Assembly (NCBI GenBank): GCA_027019175.1
Contig: JALUXB010000063.1
Coordinates: 1-39,731 of the forward strand
Direction of reading: 5' to 3'
DNA from: Sulfurovum sp.
GTDB taxonomy: Bacteria > Campylobacterota > Campylobacteria > Campylobacterales > Sulfurovaceae
Length of the DNA stretch: 39,731 nt
Under the pieces are notes generated by a model. The model was given only the letters and a program-made list of their open reading frames with translations. It made no database searches and had not been told where the DNA came from. Within the stretch, counting starts at the first letter, position 1, and every line of letters starts with the position of its first letter. This document shows positions 7,355-15,748 of the stretch, piece after piece. The translations under genes were made by a program, and so were the position numbers.

Positions 7355-8557
7355 TCACCAATAAATCACTACGCTTCTTCGGCCCCATCTTAGGGCTTTT
7401 CGGCGGTTGGTTCCCATGTAGATATCGATACGTTTTTTGAAGCGTTTATTCATTTTGTCCCGAACCCTGTAAATACCCGGAAGGCCGCCGATGCGTACTC
7501 TGGTACCGTTTCGCATACCGTACCTGTAAAGCAGGTCACGGGAAACTGCGATCACTTTCATGCCCGGACGCAGGCGGTTGTTCCATGCAGCAAGGAAAGG
7601 CGTACTGTCAGTCTGGTTTCCGTGAGAAGAGTATGCCGTAGCGGTCACACGAAGCCTATGCTTTCCAAACCCCCGAATAAACCGGCTTCTTTTCTTTTTG
7701 GCAAGTTTCTTCTTTGCCTCCGCCTTTTTCTTGGCCTTTTGTGCTGCAATAACATAAGGCAGCGGCAGCTTCAGAATTTTTCCTTTTCGCAGCTGTGCAC
7801 TGTTCTTTATTTTATTGTATGTAGCCAGTTCCTTGGCATCAAGACCGAATTTTTTGGCAATGCCAAGCAGGGTATCGCCTTCTTTTACCGTATAGGAGGC
7901 TGAAACAATAGCATCGATCTTCTCCTGCTCCAACGGAAATTTCAACTTTTGTCCAATACGAAGCATATGCTTGTTTTTCAGTCCGTTATATTTCATAATG
8001 TCAGCACTTTTGACACCAAACATCAAGGCAATTTTTCCAAGGGTATCACCCTTTTGTATTGTATATACACCCTCTTGTTTTGTCGTTGGCGAAGGCTGTT
8101 TGTGTTGCACTGTTTTTGGAAGTCTTACTTCAATACTCTGGTTGCCTTCAACTACTTTGATAATAGGCTCATGCGCCATCCCTACCTTAAATGGTGGTCG
8201 GTTTGCCTGTTTCTGTTCTTTCTTTTTCACAACAGGAATCAGCTCCGGAACAGAAACTTTTGTTCCAATAAAACGCTTAGGAGGCTGAAACTTTTTAATA
8301 TAGCGGTTAAGCATCTCTTCTACAGAGATCACTTTAAGATGAAGGTTCTTGTGGGGAACAGGAAGCTCTTTTTGGATAATAAGCTTCTGTTTGTTGGGGG
8401 TGTATTTTATCTCTTTGGCTACAAGCAGACGGTTACTGTAGGGAGAACACTCTTTCATACCGGATACAATCACCCGGCAGTCAATTGGTGCAGCCTGGAC
8501 ACCGGAAGCCGAAACATATCCTGCCAGCAGTATCAGTCCAAGCGTTTGTTTTGTCAT
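7355..8557 (-). CDS. Exported LysM protein with a C-terminal 3D domain
   Basis: A 400-aa protein with a signal peptide (hydrophobic residues 5-20, cut near QAA). A proline/lysine-rich region follows, then two LysM modules (about 165-209 YTIQKGDTLGKIA and 222-266 YTVKEGDTLLGIA) that bind peptidoglycan. Next come a Lys/Ala-rich linker (272-293) and a 3D domain (about 303-382). The conserved aspartates of the 3D domain are visible in TDSTP, VRDKMN and RIDIYMG. 3D domains have the double-psi barrel seen in MltA and Rpf-like cell-wall enzymes, so a periplasmic role in cell-wall cleavage is likely but unproven. It starts 14 bases after thrC ends, so the two are probably cotranscribed. Confidence 0.82.
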   Translation of the reverse strand: MTKQTLGLILLAGYVSASGVQAAPIDCRVIVSGMKECSPYSNRLLVAKEIKYTPNKQKLIIQKELPVPHKNLHLKVISVEEMLNRYIKKFQPPKRFIGTKVSVPELIPVVKKKEQKQANRPPFKVGMAHEPIIKVVEGNQSIEVRLPKTVQHKQPSPTTKQEGVYTIQKGDTLGKIALMFGVKSADIMKYNGLKNKHMLRIGQKLKFPLEQEKIDAIVSASYTVKEGDTLLGIAKKFGLDAKELATYNKIKNSAQLRKGKILKLPLPYVIAAQKAKKKAEAKKKLAKKKRSRFIRGFGKHRLRVTATAYSSHGNQTDSTPFLAAWNNRLRPGMKVIAVSRDLLYRYGMRNGTRVRIGGLPGIYRVRDKMNKRFKKRIDIYMGTNRRKALRWGRRSVVIYW

Positions 8558-8571
8558 TTGTTTCGTTGAAC

Positions 8572-10038
8572 TTAAAGGAAGCTCAACATCTCCTCTTTGA
8601 TCTTCTCTTTTTCTACAACAACGGTATGGACAATCGGTTTTTCAAAAAGACCGCGAATCATAGGGGGTACGGTTACATTCGCATGTGACGATACCCACTC
8701 AAGCGCTTCAATGTCACCTGATACAGGATGTCCAAGCGCCTTGGCAACTGTTGGAGAGAATTTTGTCCACTCGGCAGTCGAGTAGATGACTGTCGGCAAA
8801 GGTTTCTCTCTGAGGGTTTCATAGGCTTTGATACAGGTCGCCGTATGCGGATCCATCATGTACCCCTTTTTGACATAGCGGGCAATTTCGTTCTCACACT
8901 CTGCATCATCGGACCAGCTTGCAGCAAAATCTTCCTGTAGTGATGCCCGCTCCTCATCCGTCAGTACAAAACGGCCTTCATTGGCAAGGGCTTCCATCAG
9001 TGTTTTGGTACGCGCTGCACCAAATTTGTCATACATAATACGCTCAATATTGGAACTTTTCAGAATATCCATCGCTGGTGATTCGGTAAGCACAAGCTCT
9101 CTGCCGTTGAGATCATATTCACCCTTTTCGATCCAGTCTGTAAGGATGTTGTTTTCATTGGAACTGATGAGTATCTTCTCAATAGGCAGCCCCGCTTTTT
9201 TGGCATAGTATCCGCCCAGTGCATTACCGAAGTTTCCGCTTGGAACGACAAGATAGATTTTCTCACCCATCGCGATTTTGCCGCAGCGTACCATTTCAAG
9301 GTAGCTGTGGATATGGTAAATGATCTGGAAAATGATACGCCCGAAATTCACGGAGTTGGCTGCAGAGAGTTTGATGTTCTTTCTTTCAAGCTCTTCTTTA
9401 AAATCTTCGGAAGCCAGCAGTGCTTTGAGGGTATTTTGCGTATCGTCGAAGTTGCCTTTGACACCGATCACTTTAAGGTTTGGCGCATCTTCGGTGACCA
9501 TTTGAAGACGCTGTACGTCAGAAGTTCCTCCCTCCGGGTAGAGACAGGCCACCTTGACATTGTCCTGTTTTTTGAAAGTCTCCAGTGTCGCGGGGCCGGT
9601 ATCACCGCTTGTCGCTGCCATGATAAGGTAGTTCTCACCACGTTCCTGTGCCAGTTTGGCAAGGATGTAGCCAAATGGCTGCAGCGCCATATCTTTAAAG
9701 GCACGTGTGGGGCCATGGTAGAGTTCCGAAACACAGCAGTCACTTTCAATGGCATTCAAAGGTACAGGATTTTGGGGATCATCGAAAGCATCGTAACGAT
9801 TTAGCGCAGCTTCAATCACTTCCTGGTCAATATCAATCCCGAAGGCTGTCAAAAAATCCATTGCCAGCGTTTTATAATGGCTGTTTTTGTGTTTTTCCAA
9901 AAATACTGCATCGAGTGCAGGCAGTGCCGTAGGTACGTACAGTCCGCCAAAACTTGCGCTTGGGCTTAAAATTGCTTCCGAAAAGCTTACCGAAGCAGGT
10001 TTGACACCGTCATTCCCGCGTGTTTCAATAAATTGCAT
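8572..10038 (-). CDS. thrC: Threonine synthase
   Basis: PLP-dependent conversion of O-phosphohomoserine to threonine, the last step of threonine synthesis. The N-terminus (FIETRGNDG) and the PLP-lysine motif AFKDMALQ (K115) are typical of the long bacterial/fungal class. So are SGDTGPA, the glycine-rich VPSGNFGNALGGYYAKKAG phosphate loop and the length of 488 aa. A strong ribosome site (GAGGAT) lies seven bases before the ATG, and a TATAAT box is at 10073-10078. The LysM/3D gene follows closely. Confidence 0.95.
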   Translation of the reverse strand: MQFIETRGNDGVKPASVSFSEAILSPSASFGGLYVPTALPALDAVFLEKHKNSHYKTLAMDFLTAFGIDIDQEVIEAALNRYDAFDDPQNPVPLNAIESDCCVSELYHGPTRAFKDMALQPFGYILAKLAQERGENYLIMAATSGDTGPATLETFKKQDNVKVACLYPEGGTSDVQRLQMVTEDAPNLKVIGVKGNFDDTQNTLKALLASEDFKEELERKNIKLSAANSVNFGRIIFQIIYHIHSYLEMVRCGKIAMGEKIYLVVPSGNFGNALGGYYAKKAGLPIEKILISSNENNILTDWIEKGEYDLNGRELVLTESPAMDILKSSNIERIMYDKFGAARTKTLMEALANEGRFVLTDEERASLQEDFAASWSDDAECENEIARYVKKGYMMDPHTATCIKAYETLREKPLPTVIYSTAEWTKFSPTVAKALGHPVSGDIEALEWVSSHANVTVPPMIRGLFEKPIVHTVVVEKEKIKEEMLSFL

Positions 10039-10072
10039 CTATCATCCTCTTCTTGTGAGTGTAGTTGCCGAA

Positions 10073-10078
10073 ATTATA
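10073..10078 (-). promoter_or_regulatory. -10 box for thrC
   Basis: TATAAT on the minus strand, about 35 bases before the thrC ATG, in the context GGCTATAATTT that recurs at other promoters of this window. Confidence 0.6.
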
Positions 10079-10129
10079 GCCAAAAAAGCATAAGGGACGC
10101 ACCTTACACACACCCCTGTACGCCTGTGG

Positions 10130-11316
10130 CTACTGCTTTTTCAGTTTAATAATATAGAAATCCTTTGCCAGTCTGAAGCTTTCTGTTTCTCCGACGATGA
10201 TCATACTTTTGTCACTCATACGTGCCACACCGTGTCCCACATCTTTGCGTTCACCGCCAAAAACATGCGACCAGATAAGCTCACCCTGCCTATTGAGCGC
10301 CAGAGCATACAGACTGTGGTTTCCTTTTCCCAGGGTATTGGTACCGCCGACCAGCATAAACCCGCCGTCAGCCGTTGTTGCCACGGCATTGCCGTATTCA
10401 TAATACTTGAACCCGTAAATCTTGTGCCAGATCGTTTTGCCTTTGGCATCGATCTTCATGACTGTCAGGTCACTTTGGGAACTGCCGTAGGAACGTGTAC
10501 TGCCTATGGCGACTATGCCGTTGTCTATCGTGGGAGTCACACCGTTTAGCATATCTTCATAGTCACCCCCAAACTGCTTGCGCCACCGCATTTTTCCATT
10601 CTGATCCAGCTGCATGATGAGAAAGTCACTGTCACCCGCCCTTGCAACCTCACGGTAGCCGACCATCACCATTTTGCCATCACGGGTTCGCGTCAGTGAC
10701 GTCGCCACATCATCCTTTTCCCACCCATTGTGTGGGCATTGAGCAGTTTTCCGTTTTTGGAGAGTTTGGCAATATAGATATCTTTGTCTCCATCCCCGTA
10801 CGATTCGGTTGCACCGACTACCAACATACCCCCGTCATCGGTACCGGCAATACCGCCGGCATACTCATCACGGTCACCGCCAAATGTAGTTTCCCACATC
10901 TTCTTCCCATCAAGCGATACTTTGGCAACATAGAGGTCATAGGCATAGGCTTTGGAGAAGGACTTGGTACGCCCCAGTACCACAATGTTCCCGTCAGCCG
11001 TTCTTGCAATGGCCTTTCCTTCATCTTTCTTCTTGCCGCCAAGCCACAGCCGCCATTTCATCTCCCCATTGGCATCCATCCGTGTGACACATATATCACT
11101 GCGCTGTGCGCCATATGACTTACAGGTTCCGACAATAGCGCTCTCACCGTTTTCAAGCGCTACAATGCCGTAGGCGATATCATCTTCCTTCCCGCCGTAA
11201 ATCTTTTGCCATACATCGATATAGGCCTCTTTTTTTACTTTTTTAACCGGTGCAGCAGCATACACATTCACAAAGGTTCCCAACAAAGCAGTCATCAGCA
11301 TAGATTTTCCAAACAT
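10130..11316 (-). pseudogene. Exported seven-repeat beta-propeller-like protein, broken by one frameshift
   Basis: A signal peptide (MFGKSMLMTALLGTFVNVYAAA) is followed by seven repeats of about 50 aa. Each starts with GG-x-x-x-D/E, continues through a TxDGG-like turn and V-G-x-T-x-S-Y/F, and ends D-I/F-Y-I-x-K-L/M-D-x-x-G-K-x-x-W. Seven such units suggest a closed beta propeller in the periplasm or outside the cell. The reading frame breaks at the start of repeat 4, at 10720-10722: three G on the coding strand stand where four would restore GGEKDDVA and continue into the downstream frame. The N-terminal piece runs 11316-10693 and the C-terminal piece ends at 10130. The break may be a true mutation, a variable tract or a sequencing error. 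No enzymatic residues are recognised. AAGGAAAAT precedes the start. Confidence 0.75.
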
Positions 11317-11350
11317 ATATTTTCCTTATGATATTTGATTGTTTGGTTTA

Positions 11351-11356
11351 ATTATA
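11351..11356 (-). promoter_or_regulatory. -10 box for the propeller gene
   Basis: TATAAT on the minus strand 34 bases before the ATG at 11316. It is inside a 174-base gap after argB, so the propeller gene is probably expressed separately. Confidence 0.55.
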
Positions 11357-11490
11357 CTGAGATTGGATTATAGTAGCGAATGATGCTTTTTCAAAAAAGA
11401 AGCTTAACGCACTTCTCATTAATCGAAAGCCGGCATTTCTGCTTAATGCTACCTATCGGCCTGAGCCGTAAAGAAAGCATTATATTTACC

Positions 11491-12342
11491 TTATAGTTCG
11501 ATACAGGTGCCGACACCCGAGCTTGTCAAAATTTCAAGCAGCAGTGAATGCTCTACGCGCCCGTCAATAATGTGTGCTTTCTTCACTCCGCCGCGCAGTG
11601 CCTCGATGCAGGCATCGACCTTGGGCACCATTCCCCCGCTGATCGTTCCGTCCGCTTTGAGTGCTTCTGTCTTGGCAATGTCCAGGTTGGTAATGAGTTT
11701 CCCTTCTTTGTCAAGTACCCCAGCGGTATCTGTCAGGAAAAGGATTTTGCGTGCCTCAAGCGCAACGGCAATCTGGCTCGCTGCAAGATCGGCGTTGATG
11801 TTGAAGCCGGGATGTCCGATGGTACTGCTTGAAGCGATGGGGGCGATGACAGGCACAAAACCGTCATCGATGATGTTGTCGACAATCTCAGGGTTAACCT
11901 GCTCAATCACACCGGTATAGCCGAAATTGTCAAAATCTTTGGGGCGCGCTTCAAGGAATTTGGCATCTTTGCCCGAAATACCGATCGCTTTGCCCCCATG
12001 ATTGTTCAAAAGCGAAACGATCTCCTTGTTGATCTCTCCGCTGAGTACCATTTCGGCAATGCGCATCACTGCCTTGGTCGTCACACGCTGACCATCGACA
12101 AACTCCGTCTCTACACCAAGGTCGGCAAGCAGGTCAGTAATGCTCTTGCCTCCGCCATGTACGATGATGGGCTTCATCCCCACCAGGTGCAGCAACACGA
12201 TATCCTGCGCGAACTGTTCTTTAAGCTCCGGTGAGGTCTGTGCAGAACCGCCGTACTTAATGACGATCTTTTCATTGGAGAATTTTTTGATGAACGGCAG
12301 CGCGTCCAGGAGGGTTTTGACCACTTCGATCTTACTCTTCAT
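11491..12342 (-). CDS. argB: Acetylglutamate kinase
   Basis: Phosphorylates N-acetylglutamate with ATP, the second step of arginine synthesis. Typical amino acid kinase motifs are visible: VIKYGGSA near residue 27, HGGGKSITDLL near 62, the central NINADLAA and the C-terminal GGMVPKVDACIEALRGGV. The length of 283 aa is normal. Its ATG lies inside the last eleven bases of lpxK, so the two genes overlap and are translated from one message. The arginine pathway also appears in this window as argD at 27427. Confidence 0.95.
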   Translation of the reverse strand: MKSKIEVVKTLLDALPFIKKFSNEKIVIKYGGSAQTSPELKEQFAQDIVLLHLVGMKPIIVHGGGKSITDLLADLGVETEFVDGQRVTTKAVMRIAEMVLSGEINKEIVSLLNNHGGKAIGISGKDAKFLEARPKDFDNFGYTGVIEQVNPEIVDNIIDDGFVPVIAPIASSSTIGHPGFNINADLAASQIAVALEARKILFLTDTAGVLDKEGKLITNLDIAKTEALKADGTISGGMVPKVDACIEALRGGVKKAHIIDGRVEHSLLLEILTSSGVGTCIEL

Positions 12343-13255
12343 GCAATTCCTTATATTTTTTAATATATGAGTCTATACTTTCAAGTATTGTTTCTTCTAT
12401 TTCTAATTTTAACTTCATTTGGACGACAGGTAACTTAAATCTATCCATTTTCACCGCATCTTTCTGTGTGACAAGAAGCGCATCAGCCCCAGCCTCTTCC
12501 ATGTTCTTAGCCAACTGATGCTCATCAAAATAGGCATGATCCTCAAGATAAAACCTTCCAACGACAGTATTGGGCAGATATGGTTCCAGTCTGACAGGAT
12601 TGGCGATAGCAGTTGCCAACAACAGTTTCCCTTCAAAAGGGGTGACTTGAACAATACGCCTGAAGTCCCGCCCCTCTTGCACTACTTTATCGGCAAAACA
12701 CTCAGAAAAGGAAAACTCCCGCAGCGGACCGGCAGGAAACGGCAGCGTGTTTGGAATGGAAGCAGGCTTGAGAAGAAGATCATATTTTTCAATATCAACA
12801 CGATTAAAGCCATCATCAAGAATAATCACCGATGCACCATTCTCTTTTGCAAGGGTGATTGCATCTTCTCTCTTTTCACTAACGATCACAGACGCATTGG
12901 GCAGAGACTGTGCCATCAACATGGGTTCATCACCACTTTGCTTCACATCGGCCAGTATGGTGCCATTACGGCTGACTTCCAACAAGCCTTTACTCTCCCT
13001 TCCGTATCCCCGTGAAACAATCGCTACATTCTCATAGCGTGATGCCAATGCAATAACAAACGGTGTCTTGCCGCTCCCTCCTACCACCAGATTGCCCACG
13101 GAAACAATGGGAAGACCAAAATCTCTCTTTTTTGCAGCAAGCCGCCGTACCAACATATAGCTGCCATACAACAGCGAAAACGGTGACAATGCTGCAATCA
13201 GAAAATAGTCCACTCCCTTAGGATGATAATACAACCGTTCAAAAAACCGCTTCAC
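12332..13255 (-). CDS. lpxK: Tetraacyldisaccharide 4'-kinase
   Basis: Adds the 4'-phosphate to the lipid A disaccharide at the inner membrane, the sixth step of the Raetz pathway. An N-terminal hydrophobic helix (about residues 17-35) anchors it. The P-loop GGSGKTPF is at 59-66, followed by SRGYGRES and DEPMLMA. ILDDGFN is present, the DDGxQ-like motif with N in place of Q/H. The length of 307 aa is typical of Campylobacterota LpxK. It follows the DUF455 gene by 41 bases and overlaps argB. Confidence 0.93.
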   Translation of the reverse strand: MKRFFERLYYHPKGVDYFLIAALSPFSLLYGSYMLVRRLAAKKRDFGLPIVSVGNLVVGGSGKTPFVIALASRYENVAIVSRGYGRESKGLLEVSRNGTILADVKQSGDEPMLMAQSLPNASVIVSEKREDAITLAKENGASVIILDDGFNRVDIEKYDLLLKPASIPNTLPFPAGPLREFSFSECFADKVVQEGRDFRRIVQVTPFEGKLLLATAIANPVRLEPYLPNTVVGRFYLEDHAYFDEHQLAKNMEEAGADALLVTQKDAVKMDRFKLPVVQMKLKLEIEETILESIDSYIKKYKELHEE

Positions 13256-13296
13256 CCCATCTCCATATTTAAAAATATCACATCTAATTCCTAATT

Positions 13297-14112
13297 CTAT
13301 TCACACCGCTTTGCCCCAAGTTTCATAATCTCTTCGCAGGCAAATCCCGCCGCCTTCCGTGCTTCGACATTGATATGCGGACGGTGTTTTGTTGTCAGGT
13401 TGTAGCGTTCGAGTATCTCAAAATAGACGCTCTCCTCTTTTCCCTCTTTCTTACAAAGGTACTTGAACCATTTGTCCCCTTTATGAACGTGTACAATCTC
13501 CTCTTCGTAAATCGTCTGCAACGTTTTCAGAAGTGCTGCCACGTGCGGATTTTTCTTTTTATTGTCAAGTTTTTTCATGATCTGAGGGTTGACATCGAGA
13601 CCGGAAGCCTCATAGTAGCGCGGAATGATCGCCATACGGTCAAGCACACTCTCGGCCGTGTGTTCCGCAGCATCAAACAAACCGGCATGCACAGGAAAAT
13701 CACCATAGGCATAGCCCAGTGTGTGCAGTATTTCTGTGAGCATCTTATAGTGGCGTATCTCATCTGCCGCCACTTCAAGCCAGTCGCATTTGTAGTCATT
13801 TGGCATGGAAGGGAATCGGTAGACTGCATCGAGCGCAAGATCAATGGCTGAGTATTCGATGTGGGCAATGGCATGTACCAGTGTTGCAAGCCCTTCGGTG
13901 GTATCGAAGTCCTTACGTGCGGGCAGTTCCCGGGGAGAAACAATACGGCACTTGAAAGCATAGGAAGGCTTTGTGAACTTTTGGGGAATAAACTCCGCTT
14001 TGTTACTAACCTCATTTTGGTTACAATACGCCAAAGCCTGAAGCGTAATGGCCTCTTTGACCGCAATATCGTCACTGGTAAGCGCTTCTTCCAATTTAGC
14101 GTAAAAATCCAT
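13297..14112 (-). CDS. DUF455 ferritin-like di-iron family protein
   Basis: A 271-aa helical protein of the DUF455 family. The ferritin-like metal ligands are visible as HIEYSAIDLA, DEIRHYKML and EEEIVHVHKG, which supply the E and ExxH residues. Members are seen near tRNA-hydroxylase-like and oxidative-stress genes, but the reaction is not established. The start is notable: TATAAT ends five bases before the ATG and there is no ribosome site, so the message is probably leaderless. It is divergent from the hydrolase gene, with only 13 bases between start codons, and probably heads an operon with lpxK and argB. Confidence 0.8.
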   Translation of the reverse strand: MDFYAKLEEALTSDDIAVKEAITLQALAYCNQNEVSNKAEFIPQKFTKPSYAFKCRIVSPRELPARKDFDTTEGLATLVHAIAHIEYSAIDLALDAVYRFPSMPNDYKCDWLEVAADEIRHYKMLTEILHTLGYAYGDFPVHAGLFDAAEHTAESVLDRMAIIPRYYEASGLDVNPQIMKKLDNKKKNPHVAALLKTLQTIYEEEIVHVHKGDKWFKYLCKKEGKEESVYFEILERYNLTTKHRPHINVEARKAAGFACEEIMKLGAKRCE

Positions 14113-14117
14113 AAGGA

Positions 14118-14123
14118 ATTATA
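14118..14123 (-). promoter_or_regulatory. -10 box of a likely leaderless promoter for the DUF455 gene
   Basis: TATAAT on the minus strand with five bases (TCCTT) before the ATG. Initiation six to eight bases downstream would fall on the start codon itself. The same few bases hold the ribosome site of the divergent hydrolase gene. Confidence 0.6.
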
Positions 14124-14125
14124 GC

Positions 14126-14731
14126 ATGCAAATCAAAATGCAACCCATGGGATCCTACCAGACCAACTGCTACATCGTCACTGTTGACGGCAAAGACCTC
14201 ATTATCGACCCGGGTGTCAATGCAACAGAGTGGGTACTTGACAATGTCACCAACCCTGTTGCCCTACTCAACACCCACGGCCACTTCGACCATGTTTGGA
14301 GCAATGATGCGGTAAAATCCGCACTGCACATCCCGCTCTACTGCCCCAAAGATGATATTTTTATGCTGACAGACGACCCTTTTTCACAGGGTACACCGCC
14401 AAGCATTGCCGATGTTGCCGTTGAACCTGACAGCACACTTGATATTGCCGGCATCCCTGTAACATTTCATCATTTCCCCGGACATACTCCGGGATGCAGT
14501 ACCATCGAAATAGGCGATATATGGCTTAGTGGCGATTTTCTCTTTGAAGGCAGTATCGGACGATGGGATTTTCCCTACTCCAGTGGAACACAGATGGTAG
14601 AGAGCCTGAAAAAAGTGCAGCGTTTTACAGAAGACTTTACCCTCTACCCAGGCCACGGTATGAGTACCACCCTCAAACGCGAACAGCGCGGCATACCGCA
14701 GTGGATACGGTATGTGGAATCGACGCTGTAA
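14126..14731 (+). CDS. Metallo-beta-lactamase-fold hydrolase, glyoxalase II-like
   Basis: A 201-aa cytoplasmic hydrolase. The zinc motif THGHFDH (50-56) follows DPGVN, and FPGHTPG (third-ligand His) and WLSGDFLFEGSIGRWD (the bridging Asp) come later. The C-terminal YPGHG completes the two-metal site. Members of this short group are often annotated as hydroxyacylglutathione hydrolase-like, but a true GloB has an extra C-terminal substrate domain that is lacking here, so the substrate is unknown. AAGGAATTATAGC provides the ribosome site in the 13-base divergent gap, and its promoter must therefore lie inside the DUF455 coding region. Confidence 0.88.
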   Translation: MQIKMQPMGSYQTNCYIVTVDGKDLIIDPGVNATEWVLDNVTNPVALLNTHGHFDHVWSNDAVKSALHIPLYCPKDDIFMLTDDPFSQGTPPSIADVAVEPDSTLDIAGIPVTFHHFPGHTPGCSTIEIGDIWLSGDFLFEGSIGRWDFPYSSGTQMVESLKKVQRFTEDFTLYPGHGMSTTLKREQRGIPQWIRYVESTL

Positions 14732-14743
14732 AATATTGGGGAA

Positions 14744-14765
14744 GGTGCGTGTTTACGCACCCTAC
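14744..14765. repeat. REP-like palindrome between convergent genes
   Basis: GGTGCGT-GTTT-ACGCACC followed by CTAC, with a perfect 7-bp stem. It lies between the convergent hydrolase and hsrA genes and could stop transcription from both sides. Confidence 0.8.
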
Positions 14766-14796
14766 AATTTGAAACAAAGAAAAATTTGGACAAAAA

Positions 14797-15456
14797 TTAA
14801 TAGGAAAATTTATACCCGCGTCGGCGTACGGTATGAATGACCTGAAAACCGAGAATACTTTTAAGGCGCTTTCGGATCTGGTTGATCGCTACCTCAACGG
14901 TGTTGTCACTCACATATTCCGGCTCTTCCCAAAGCGCATTGATAATCTCGTCTTTGCTGAAAACACGCTGCTTGCGCAGTGCCAGGTAGGCAAGAATATC
15001 AAAGGTCTTCCCGTTGAGTGAAACAATCTTCTCATCAAACTCAATCTTCTTGTTGGCAATATCGATCACCAGCTTGTCAATATTCACCTGGGTACCGAAG
15101 AGGTGGCGCATATTGGAAAGGACACGCGCTGCAATCAGATCAGGATGCTCAATATGATGGGTAATCACATCATCGATGCCAAGATCGAACAGCTCTTTCT
15201 GATGCTTGACATTGTCCGTCAAAATGAGAATCTTTGTCTCACTCTTTTTCTTTTTGACTTCATTAACATAACGTTCAAGAGAGAATTTGACCCCTTCATC
15301 GACAATAATGACCAGTTCATAGTGCCTGAAATCCGTAAAATTGGTAGCATCATACATATCTTTTGCATTATCTACAATGCAGATAAAATATTTTTCCAAC
15401 TCTTTTTCAAGCTCTTTTACATACTCGTCGTCAAATCCAACTGTCAATATTCTCAT
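14797..15456 (-). CDS. hsrA: HsrA-type orphan response regulator (OmpR family, degenerate receiver)
   Basis: A 219-aa regulator with an N-terminal receiver-like domain (1-115) and a C-terminal winged helix (about 125-219). The DNA-binding half is very close to the Campylobacterota HsrA/HP1043 pattern: ALWEEPEYVSDNTVEVAINQIRKRL, then TVRRRGYKF. The receiver lacks the conserved Lys-Pro near its end (VITHHIEHPD instead), so normal phosphorylation control is unlikely; family members are essential, phosphorylation-independent homeostatic regulators. GGAAAATT precedes the ATG. It is transcribed alone. Confidence 0.8.
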   Translation of the reverse strand: MRILTVGFDDEYVKELEKELEKYFICIVDNAKDMYDATNFTDFRHYELVIIVDEGVKFSLERYVNEVKKKKSETKILILTDNVKHQKELFDLGIDDVITHHIEHPDLIAARVLSNMRHLFGTQVNIDKLVIDIANKKIEFDEKIVSLNGKTFDILAYLALRKQRVFSKDEIINALWEEPEYVSDNTVEVAINQIRKRLKSILGFQVIHTVRRRGYKFSY

Positions 15457-15599
15457 AATTTTCCGCTATCCCGTCATATTTACCAAGAGAAAACTTAAAT
15501 AAGATCCTGTTTCCCTCTTTTAGTTGCGTATTTATAGCAGAATCAAGCTTATTTAAAAATAAAAGTAACTTTCAGCTTCTTTGGTTATTTTAATGCTTT

Positions 15600-15650
15600 T
15601 TATGATTTCGATGCTTTATGTGCCTTAATATAAACACGTTTTGGTGCAGG
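15600..15650 (-). pseudogene. Relic of a second, diverged cmoB 3' end
   Basis: On the minus strand these bases read PAPKRVYIKAHKA, then SKS and a stop. The first thirteen residues equal the last residues of the intact cmoB that ends at 15749. The 39-bp DNA match (15612-15650) has five differences, all at third codon positions and all silent. It therefore descends from a related but diverged cmoB rather than being a fresh duplication. About 100 bases with short hairpins separate it from the intact gene. It is not expected to be expressed. Confidence 0.8.
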
Positions 15651-15748
15651 ATGTCATTATCAGGACACTTCCGAAGCAAAGCTCCGTAAGCTACGCTGAC
15701 GCAGTGTCCACTTCAGCAGCGGGCTCACGCGACTTATCGCGTATAAGG

